Assembly (NCBI GenBank): GCA_030043405.1 | Contig: JASHXS010000033.1 | Location: forward strand, 1-5,037 | Reading direction: 5' to 3' | Source of the DNA: Thermoplasmata archaeon | GTDB lineage: Archaea; Thermoplasmatota; Thermoplasmata; Lutacidiplasmatales; UBA184 | DNA length: 5,037 nt | Notes under the pieces: generated by a model | The model's input: only the letters and a program-made list of their open reading frames with translations | Told to the model about the DNA's origin: nothing | The model's database searches: none | Made by a program: the position numbers and the translations under genes | Shown here: positions 1 to 4,854 of the stretch, piece by piece | Layout of the letters: the number at the start of each line of letters is the position of its first letter | Numbering within the stretch: the stretch's first letter is position 1

Positions 1-549
1 GCCCAGGAGCTCGACGACCCGGGTGCGATCCCCCGGCGTCGACAGGGCCGCCCCAAGCCGCACGTACATGCCGCGATCGTGGTCCTCGCCCATCAGGGGC
101 GGTGGCGGGTACTGCGACGTCCCTCGGTGGGTTTCCTCGGGGGAATGTGGGAGTTCCCCGGCGGCAAGATCGAAACGGGGGAACGTCCGGTCGAAGCGGC
201 CCGACGGGAACTCGAGGAGGAGACGGGGATCCGGGCGCCTCCGCTCACGCCCCTGGGAGTGGTGCACCAGGCGTACAGCCACTTCACGGTCGACCTCCAC
301 GTGTTCGGTGGGCGGCTGGCTCGCCTGCCCACCGGTCGCCTCGACCGGCCCGACCAGGCGTGGCTCACGCCCGCGGAGTTCGCCCGTCGCCCGATGGCGA
401 AGGGAACGGAGCAGATCGTCGACCGATGGTTCAGTCCGGGTAGAGGTTCCCGGGGTTCAGGATCCCGTCGGGGTCGCAGGCGTCCTTCACCGCGCGGAGG
501 AGGCGGGCGGCCGGTCGGCCCAGCTCGCGCTCGACGTACGCGCGCTTGA
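1..549 (+). CDS. mutY: A/G-specific adenine glycosylase MutY, C-terminal part (5' end outside window)
   Basis: MutY removes adenine mispaired with 8-oxoguanine in base-excision repair. Only the last 182 residues are visible; the catalytic HhH-GPD and Fe-S domains would lie left of the window. The frame is open from base 1, and the first in-frame start-like codon (GTG at 79) falls inside the first strand of the domain, so this is not a standalone MutT. Seen: an Arg/Pro-rich linker (residues 10-20), then a Nudix fold with FLGGMWEFPGGK and a complete Nudix box GX5EX7RELXEEXGI (residues 55-77, bases 163-231). QAYSHF (residues 90-95) matches the FSH loop that MutY uses to read 8-oxoG, with Tyr for Phe. 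The domain should end near VDRW (base 429). The frame then continues 39 residues, 13 of them Arg, to TGA at 547-549, overlapping the opposing oxidase gene by 119 bp. That tail may come from stop-codon loss or a sequencing error. A Nudix hydrolase fused to something else is the main alternative. Confidence 0.82.
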   Translation, partial: AQELDDPGAIPRRRQGRPKPHVHAAIVVLAHQGRWRVLRRPSVGFLGGMWEFPGGKIETGERPVEAARRELEEETGIRAPPLTPLGVVHQAYSHFTVDLHVFGGRLARLPTGRLDRPDQAWLTPAEFARRPMAKGTEQIVDRWFSPGRGSRGSGSRRGRRRPSPRGGGGRPVGPARARRTRA

Positions 550-1792
550 CGCGGCCGATGCCGTGCTCGGCGCTCATCGTGCCGCCCAACCGGAGCGCGG
601 CCTCGTACATCGCCCGTCGGATGCGGTCCGCTCGGCGCGAGGCGGGGTCGACTACGAAGTTCGGGTGGACGTTCCCTTCTCCCAGGTGGGCGAAACAGTG
701 CACGGCCACGCCCTCCCGGCGCGCGATCCGCTGGAGCGCCGTGACGAGGGCGTCCAGCTGGCCCGGTGGGACGGCCACGTCGTCCCGGATGCGAGAGCCG
801 AGCACTTCGTCCATCACGCGACCCGCTTCGCCGCGGAGGTCCCAGAGACGGTCGGACTCTGGGAATACGACCCCGGCGGAGGCGATGCCGAACCGGCGCA
901 CGAGGCGGCCGAGGCGGCGGACTCGCTGTTCGGCCTCCGCGGGCCGCTCCGCCTCGACCTCGACGAGCAGCCGCCCCGTGTCCGCACTCCACGGGGCTCC
1001 CCGGGACAGGACCAAGCCGCGCGCCGAGTACGCATCGAGGTACTCCACCGCCGAGAGTCCGCTGTCGGGGAGTTGAGCGAGCGCGACCGCGAGGGGCCCG
1101 AGCCGGGGCCGGGCCGGTAGGGGGAGGGCGAGGCCCCACCGGACCGGTGGCCGCGGGGCGAGTCGGACCGTGACCTCGCTCACGATCCCAAGGGTTCCCT
1201 CGCTTCCGATGAAGGTCTGGAGCAGGTCGGGTCCCATCGAACGTTTCTCGGACCGCGTACCGAGGTGGACGATCTCGCCGGTCCCCAGTACGGCGTCCAA
1301 CGCCCGGATCCAGTGCCGGGTCGAACCGTAGCGGAAGGAACGGGGTCCGGAGGCGTTCGTCGCCACGTGGCCCCCGATGGTCGAGGTCAGCCACGAACCC
1401 GGGTTCGGGGGAAAGAAGAGCCCGTGGGGTCGGAGCGCGGCCTGGAGATCGGCGTTGACGAGGCCGGGACCGACTCGAGCCCAACGGCCCTCGCGGTGGA
1501 CCTCCAGGACACGGTTCCAGGCCCGGAGATCGATGGCGACCGCTCCATCGGGCGGCACCGACTCGCCGTCGAGCGAGGTGCCGGCTCCCCGCGGGACGAG
1601 GGGGATGTGGTGGCGTCTCGCCCACCGGACGGCCCGGACCACGTCGGATACATCTCGCGGCGCGACCACGGCGAGAGGTCGTCCCGTTACGTGGGAGCCG
1701 TCCCGCCCCGCCTTCGCCAGGTCGGACGGGTCTGCGGAGACCGGCCCACGGACGGCCCGCCGAAGGGACGCCACCCGTGGGGAGCCGGGCAC
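431..1792 (-). CDS. glcD: FAD-linked oxidase, GlcD / D-lactate dehydrogenase family
   Basis: Flavoprotein of the VAO/PCMH fold that oxidises a 2-hydroxyacid such as glycolate or D-lactate; the exact substrate cannot be read from the sequence. From the chosen GTG it has 453 residues, normal for the family. The N-terminal FAD-binding half shows PLVPRGAGTSLDGESVP (residues 64-80), NPGSWLTSTIGGHVATNASG (130-149), RYGSTR (154-159) and FIGSEGTLGIVSEVTVRL (194-211). The C-terminal FAD-oxidase domain shows HCFAHLGEGNVHPNF (365-379), the usual metal/substrate-site motif, and MSAEHGIG (406-413, commonly SGEHGIG). It ends DPDGILNPGNLYPD, as GlcD proteins do. No Fe-S domain is fused and no glcE or glcF is in view, so its electron acceptor is unknown. 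The frame is open further upstream with an ATG at 2032, but that would lie deep inside the receiver gene. GTG 1792 or GTG 1774 are the plausible starts, and neither has a clear ribosome binding site. Probably co-transcribed with the receiver gene 23 bp upstream. Confidence 0.9.
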   Translation of the reverse strand: MPGSPRVASLRRAVRGPVSADPSDLAKAGRDGSHVTGRPLAVVAPRDVSDVVRAVRWARRHHIPLVPRGAGTSLDGESVPPDGAVAIDLRAWNRVLEVHREGRWARVGPGLVNADLQAALRPHGLFFPPNPGSWLTSTIGGHVATNASGPRSFRYGSTRHWIRALDAVLGTGEIVHLGTRSEKRSMGPDLLQTFIGSEGTLGIVSEVTVRLAPRPPVRWGLALPLPARPRLGPLAVALAQLPDSGLSAVEYLDAYSARGLVLSRGAPWSADTGRLLVEVEAERPAEAEQRVRRLGRLVRRFGIASAGVVFPESDRLWDLRGEAGRVMDEVLGSRIRDDVAVPPGQLDALVTALQRIARREGVAVHCFAHLGEGNVHPNFVVDPASRRADRIRRAMYEAALRLGGTMSAEHGIGRVKRAYVERELGRPAARLLRAVKDACDPDGILNPGNLYPD

Positions 1793-1815
1793 GCCGGAGC
1801 TAGCGGTTCCCGCCC

Positions 1816-2286
1816 TTACCGTTGCCCCCCGGGGGTGGGGAAGCGCTCCTCGCCGCGCCCGACCGTCTCGATCGCGGAGATCAGGTCCCGGATCGCGAAC
1901 GGGCGATTGAGGATCCCATGGACGCCGGCCGCTCGCGCCCGTCGTTCGAGATTCGGCGTCGACTCGGGGACGACCAGCAACGGAAGGAGTCCGGGCTGGC
2001 GGTCCCGGGCGTTCGACAACTCCACCGGCCATTCCTCGTTGTCCCCGTCGGCGACCAGGATCAGGACCCGCCGATCGACGTGCCCGTCCACGGGGTCGAG
2101 CGCCTCCGCGCTCGCGGCCTCGCCCCGCACCCGGTAGTGGTGCAATCGCAGCAGCCCCCGGAGGAGCAACCGTGTCTCGTCGTTCCCCCCGACGATGACC
2201 GCCTCGACGTTCGGCGATGGGTCGTCCGACCCGCCTGGGCCGGACGGCGCTTCGGCTCGCTGGCCACGATGGTCGTTGTTGGGCAT
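1816..2286 (-). CDS. Standalone degenerate receiver (CheY-like) domain protein
   Basis: A 156-residue protein: a disordered, Gly/Pro/Asp-rich N-terminus (residues 1-26) and one receiver-like domain (about 27-145), with no output domain. The fold is suggested by VEAVIVGGNDETRLLLRGLL (27-46, strand 1 and helix 1), VLILVAD (74-80, strand 3), LPLLVVP (101-107, strand 4) and HGILNRPFAIRDL (123-135, strand 5 and helix 5). The pocket looks broken. The acidic pair after strand 1 is Gly33-Gly34, the Thr/Ser after strand 4 is Pro107, and the Lys of the K-P-F motif is Arg128. Asp80 is near the phospho-acceptor position. Ordinary phosphorelay signalling is therefore unlikely; a pseudo-receiver acting through binding is the simplest reading (inference). 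ATG 2286 is the only good start and lacks a Shine-Dalgarno sequence. First gene of a likely two-gene unit with the FAD oxidase. The family call rests on pattern only and needs a profile or structure comparison. Confidence 0.72.
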   Translation of the reverse strand: MPNNDHRGQRAEAPSGPGGSDDPSPNVEAVIVGGNDETRLLLRGLLRLHHYRVRGEAASAEALDPVDGHVDRRVLILVADGDNEEWPVELSNARDRQPGLLPLLVVPESTPNLERRARAAGVHGILNRPFAIRDLISAIETVGRGEERFPTPGGQR

Positions 2287-2288
2287 GG

Positions 2289-2312
2289 CGCGGCGGGCCC
2301 GGTCCCGCCGCG
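2289..2312 (-). promoter_or_regulatory. GC-only hairpin at the start of the receiver gene
   Basis: A perfect 9-bp inverted repeat, CGCGGCGGG (2289-2297) and CCCGCCGCG (2304-2312), flanks a 6-base loop. It ends two bases before the ATG at 2286. If transcription starts upstream of it, the RNA would fold into a very stable hairpin next to the start codon and could limit translation. It could instead be a DNA operator, or chance in GC-rich sequence. There is no U-tract, so an intrinsic terminator is unlikely. Confidence 0.45.
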
Positions 2313-2354
2313 GGGCGCGAGCCGGACCCAGTTTAACCTCTTATGGTTCGATGC

Positions 2355-2361
2355 GATATTT
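2355..2361 (-). promoter_or_regulatory. Possible TATA box for the receiver-oxidase unit
   Basis: Read on the minus strand this is AAATATC in an AT-richer island (2331-2362). Archaeal start sites lie roughly 25 bases downstream, here near 2333, giving a leader of about 48 bases that would contain the GC hairpin. A second candidate, the TTAAAC stretch at 2331-2336, would give a leader of about 20 bases. AACC and GGTT (2335-2338 and 2345-2348) form a small inverted repeat between them. Weak evidence: no transcript data and the match to consensus is partial. Confidence 0.3.
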
Positions 2362-2399
2362 GCTCGCCGAACCGGCCCATCTTCCATCCCCGGGCCCCC

Positions 2400-2418
2400 C
2401 AGTCAACTATATAGACTG
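2400..2418 (+). promoter_or_regulatory. TATA box within a 5-bp inverted repeat
   Basis: CAGTC (2400-2404) and GACTG (2414-2418) are perfect inverted arms around AACTATATA, with TATATA at 2408-2413. This is the clearest TATA box in the window and stands out against flanking poly-C and GC-rich DNA. On the plus strand the expected start site is close to 2435, where an ATG lies. TATATA is itself symmetric, so transcription in either direction is possible. The flanking arms resemble a small operator through which a repressor could block TBP binding (inference). Confidence 0.5.
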
Positions 2419-2434
2419 AGGCGTACTTCCGGAT

Positions 2435-2542
2435 ATGGCCTCGGGCATCGGCTGGGGCGCAACCGGGTGGCTTCGTCCAAGAGACCCGGAAGCGCTCCCG
2501 CCGGTGCCTTCCCGATTCCTCTCGAACGAAGGGTTCTTTTAG
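2435..2542 (+). CDS. Possible 35-residue leaderless small protein
   Basis: The ATG lies about 25 bases downstream of the centre of the TATATA box, the spacing expected for a leaderless archaeal mRNA. The frame runs 35 codons (starting MASGIGWGATGWLRP and ending FLSNEGFF) to TAG at 2540-2542, 21 bases before the zinc-ribbon gene. No domain, signal peptide or membrane segment is visible, and the composition (Gly, Pro, Arg) is ordinary for GC-rich sequence. It may be a real small protein, an upstream ORF controlling the zinc-ribbon gene, or merely the 5' leader of that gene. CCGGGT (2464-2469) and ACCCGG (2485-2490) could pair in this transcript, so a structured leader RNA is another option. Confidence 0.25.
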   Translation: MASGIGWGATGWLRPRDPEALPPVPSRFLSNEGFF

Positions 2543-2555
2543 CGTCTCGGCCGAG
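2534..2555 (+). promoter_or_regulatory. TATA-like box and palindromic operator-like site before the zinc-ribbon gene
   Basis: TTCTTTTA (2534-2541) is centred about 26 bases upstream of the ATG at 2564, consistent with a leaderless transcript. Just downstream lies a perfect 10-bp palindrome, CTCGGCCGAG (2546-2555), between the box and the predicted start site, where a bound repressor would block initiation. No Shine-Dalgarno sequence precedes the ATG, which supports leaderless initiation. The T-run could alternatively be the end of the transcript starting near 2435. Confidence 0.35.
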
Positions 2556-2563
2556 GCGGCTCG

Positions 2564-3277
2564 ATGACGCCTCTCTTCGGTCCTTCCGAATCCGACCTCG
2601 AGCATCTGCGCACGACGGTGCGCGCGCTCGGGAACGCGAGCGTCCCGGGCCTCTCCGCCGCGCTCTCCTGGCGGGAGCGAAAGACCGAGAAGCTCCTGGC
2701 CCGCGAACTCGCGCGGCCCAACACCCCGATCGTCTACGACCCGTCGCGCCGGGTGGTCCGGTGGACCGCCCCGCCGCTGGTGGCACCGCCTGCGCCGCCT
2801 CCGCCGCCGGCGGAGTCCCTACCGGTGGCCACCCCGCGGGCCCCCCTCGCCCCGGCCCCCACGTACACTCCGGCCGGCCTCAAGGTGCAGTGTCCCCACT
2901 GCCACGTGACGCTGATGTCGACGGGTTCCAACGGGCTCGTCGTCTGCCCCCAGTGCGGCCGTCTCTCGAGCGCGCGGAGCGGAGGCGTGGCGACTTCGTC
3001 GGCCCCTCCGGCGCCCAGTCCCCCTTCGTCCCCCTCCGCGGCATCGACCTCCGCCCCCTCGCCGACGAACACGAACGACCGGAAGTCCCAGGAGATGTTC
3101 GCGGCGTGGGTGACCAATCAGCCGATCCCCTGCCCCAAGTGCCGAACCCCGCTCCGTCACCGGGGCGTGAGCGAGTACGGCTGCCCGTCCTGCGGGCAGC
3201 AAGTCCACTTCCCGACCCCGTCGAAGCCCGCCGGGGGACCGGCGGCGGTCAGCGCGCCGGTCGGACCGACCCGCTGA
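2564..3277 (+). CDS. HTH-like, double zinc-ribbon protein
   Basis: A 237-residue protein of unassigned function. Residues 8-67 are charged and helical with VPGLSAALSWRERKTEKLL (27-45) followed by VYDPSRRVVRW (57-67), a pattern like a helix-turn-helix and wing. A Pro/Ala-rich linker (69-104) leads to a first Cys4 zinc ribbon, C110-P-H-C113 and C128-P-Q-C131. A Ser/Pro/Thr-rich disordered linker (138-170) leads to a second, C190-P-K-C193 and C207-P-S-C210. The tail is Pro/Ala/Gly-rich with no membrane segment. Such a layout suggests a nucleic-acid-binding or protein-scaffold role in the cytoplasm, possibly transcriptional (inference); I do not recognise a named family. The start is ATG 2564, with a TATA-like box 26 bases upstream. 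Its TGA directly abuts the stop of the opposing hutH. The proline and serine linkers are coded in GC-rich codons like the neighbours, so nothing points to recent transfer. Confidence 0.85.
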   Translation: MTPLFGPSESDLEHLRTTVRALGNASVPGLSAALSWRERKTEKLLARELARPNTPIVYDPSRRVVRWTAPPLVAPPAPPPPPAESLPVATPRAPLAPAPTYTPAGLKVQCPHCHVTLMSTGSNGLVVCPQCGRLSSARSGGVATSSAPPAPSPPSSPSAASTSAPSPTNTNDRKSQEMFAAWVTNQPIPCPKCRTPLRHRGVSEYGCPSCGQQVHFPTPSKPAGGPAAVSAPVGPTR

Positions 3278-4804
3278 TCAGAACGGCACGTCGCGGCGGA
3301 CCTCGGCGACCAGGGCGCCGGAGCTGAGCGCCTCCGCGACCCGATCGATGTCGAGGGCGGGACTGCGATCCTGGGTCCAAGGGGCCACCCGGCTGCGGAG
3401 GGCCCGGAGTCCGGCTTCGCTGCCCCGTCCCCCCGTCTTGGGCCGGCGGAGCTCGAGCGCCTGGCCCGCGACGATCCATTCGATCGCCACGACCCGGCGG
3501 GTGTTCTCGAGGATGCGCCGGAGCTTGGCCCCGGCCCAGGGCCCCATGCTGACGTAATCTTCCTGGTCCGCGGACGTGGGGAGGCTCGCGGCGCTGGCTG
3601 GATGGACGAGCGACTGGTTCTCGTTCACCAGCGCGGCCGCGAGGTACTGCGGCACCATGAATCCGGAGGTCGCGCCGGGGTCCGGCGCCAGGAAGGCCGG
3701 CAGTCCGCGGTTCAGGGCGGGATGGAGCAGTCGGGAGGTCCGCCGCTCGGAGAAACCGGCGATGTACTGGCTCGCGATCGCGAGCGTGTCGAGCGCCAGC
3801 GCCAGCGATTGTCCGTGGAAGTTCCCTCCGCTCACGAAGTCGTCGGGCTCGAAGACCACGGGATTGTCGGTCACCGCGTTCAGTTCCCGCTCGACGAGGC
3901 TCCCGGCGAACCCGAGGGCGGACTCGACCGCGGAGAGCACCTGCGGGATGCAGCGCAGGGTGTACGGGTCCTGACCGGACCAGGCCGCCTGGGGCACCGC
4001 GAGCGCGCTCCCCGCCAGCAGGGTGCGAATGCGGGCCGCGACCCGGCGCTGCTCGGGCGAGTTGCGGATCTCTCCCAGCCGGTCGTCGAAGGACTCCGGC
4101 CGTCCCTCGAGCGCGTCGAGCGAGATCGAGGCCGCCACGAGCGCGGCGTCCTCGAGGTTGCGCAGGTCCTCGACCGCGAGGGCCAGGTAGGCGGTCATCA
4201 GCGCCGTACCATTCAGCAACGCGACCCCCTCCTTCTCCGCCAGGGACAACGGCGCTACGCCGGCGCGTCGGAGGGTCTCCGCGGCGGGTTCGGGCGCCCC
4301 AGTGGCGGCGACGAACGCCCCCTCGCCCAGCATCGCGAGCGCGAGGTGGGCGAGCGGGGCGAGATCACCGGACGCGCCCACCGACCCCTGCTCGGGCACC
4401 CACGGGACGAGTCCATGGTTGAGGAGGTCGACCAGCCGCTCCACCACCTCCGGTCGGACCCCGGAATTCCCGCGGGCGAGGGAGTTGGCGCGCAGCAGGA
4501 TCAGGGCCCGAACGAGGTCGGGCGGGAGCGGCGCCCCCGTCCCGCTCGCGTGGCTCCGGACCAGGGAGACCTGGAGCTCTCGGCTCTTCGCCGAGGGGAT
4601 CGTCTGGTGCGAGAGCCCGCCGAACCCCGTGGTCACGCCGTAGACGGGGCGGTTGGCCGCCACCGCCCGATCGACCGCCGCCCGACTGGACGAGATGGCG
4701 GCGCTCGCGCGAGGGTCCACCTGCACGAGTCGGCCGTGCCGCGCGACGGACACCAGGTCCGCGAGGGAGAGCGACCGGCCGTCGAGCGAGAGGACCTCCG
4801 TCAT
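3278..4804 (-). CDS. hutH: Histidine ammonia-lyase
   Basis: Deaminates L-histidine to trans-urocanate and ammonia, the first step of histidine breakdown, as a cytoplasmic homotetramer. Length 508, standard for the family. Ala144-Ser145-Gly146 in GSVGASGDLAPLAHL forms the MIO cofactor by self-cyclisation. Residues known from bacterial HutH active sites are present: Tyr55 (VYGVTTGFGG), His85 (RSHASGTG), Asn198 (LLNGT), Tyr281 and Arg284 (QDPYTLRC), Phe329 (SGGNFHGQ), and Glu415 (QEDYVSMG). The Glu and the His at 85 favour histidine over phenylalanine or tyrosine; an aromatic ammonia-lyase or aminomutase is less likely. Small departures are Tyr417 where HutH usually has His (QEDHVSM) and GNFHGQ. 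ATG 4804 matches the usual N-terminus (VLSLDGRSLSLADLV). The remaining hut genes are not in the window. It lies 50 bp downstream of an unknown gene on the same strand and no TATA box is visible before it, so it is probably read from an upstream promoter. Confidence 0.94.
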   Translation of the reverse strand: MTEVLSLDGRSLSLADLVSVARHGRLVQVDPRASAAISSSRAAVDRAVAANRPVYGVTTGFGGLSHQTIPSAKSRELQVSLVRSHASGTGAPLPPDLVRALILLRANSLARGNSGVRPEVVERLVDLLNHGLVPWVPEQGSVGASGDLAPLAHLALAMLGEGAFVAATGAPEPAAETLRRAGVAPLSLAEKEGVALLNGTALMTAYLALAVEDLRNLEDAALVAASISLDALEGRPESFDDRLGEIRNSPEQRRVAARIRTLLAGSALAVPQAAWSGQDPYTLRCIPQVLSAVESALGFAGSLVERELNAVTDNPVVFEPDDFVSGGNFHGQSLALALDTLAIASQYIAGFSERRTSRLLHPALNRGLPAFLAPDPGATSGFMVPQYLAAALVNENQSLVHPASAASLPTSADQEDYVSMGPWAGAKLRRILENTRRVVAIEWIVAGQALELRRPKTGGRGSEAGLRALRSRVAPWTQDRSPALDIDRVAEALSSGALVAEVRRDVPF

Positions 4805-4812
4805 GGACGGGC

Positions 4813-4842
4813 GCCCCCCACGGGGGGCCGGGACGGGGTCCC
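4813..4842 (-). promoter_or_regulatory. Paired GC hairpins between the edge gene and hutH
   Basis: The 50-bp gap 4805-4854 has no AT-rich promoter. It holds GCCCCCC (4813-4819) and GGGGGGC (4822-4828), a 7-base perfect inverted repeat with a two-base centre, eight bases before the hutH ATG. A second, GGGAC/GTCCC (4830-4834 and 4838-4842), lies next to it. In hutH mRNA the G-run that might serve as a ribosome binding site would be locked in the first hairpin. This could tune translation or mark the end of the upstream message. No U-tract follows, so a classical terminator is unlikely. Confidence 0.35.
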
Positions 4843-4854
4843 CACCGGGCTCGC

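Noticed and set aside
79..549. Standalone MutT-type hydrolase starting at GTG 79
   Set aside because: That start cuts into the first beta strand of the Nudix fold. The frame is open to the left edge with a MutY-like linker, and the YSH loop matches MutY.
93..1625. 510-codon minus-strand open frame across the oxidase and mutY
   Set aside because: It is out of frame with the clearly conserved FAD oxidase and MutY, and its translation is low-complexity Arg/Pro/Gly sequence.
1793..2032. N-terminal extension of the FAD oxidase to an ATG at 2032
   Set aside because: It would place 80 Arg/Pro-rich residues over most of the receiver coding region. Family length and conserved motifs are satisfied by a GTG at 1792 or 1774.
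2464..2490. tRNA or other structured RNA gene in the intergenic region
   Set aside because: CCGGGT/ACCCGG can pair, but there is no cloverleaf, T-loop or anticodon arm, and no convincing C/D box pair. It is noted only as a possible leader hairpin.
2800..3080. CRISPR-like or tandem repeat in the Pro/Ser-rich stretches
   Set aside because: These are low-complexity linker codons inside the zinc-ribbon gene; there is no regular repeat unit or spacer structure.
1822..3327. 501-codon plus-strand frame spanning the receiver, the intergenic region and the zinc-ribbon gene
   Set aside because: It crosses an AT-rich promoter-like region and runs antisense to the receiver and in another frame over the zinc-ribbon gene; no domain is recognisable.
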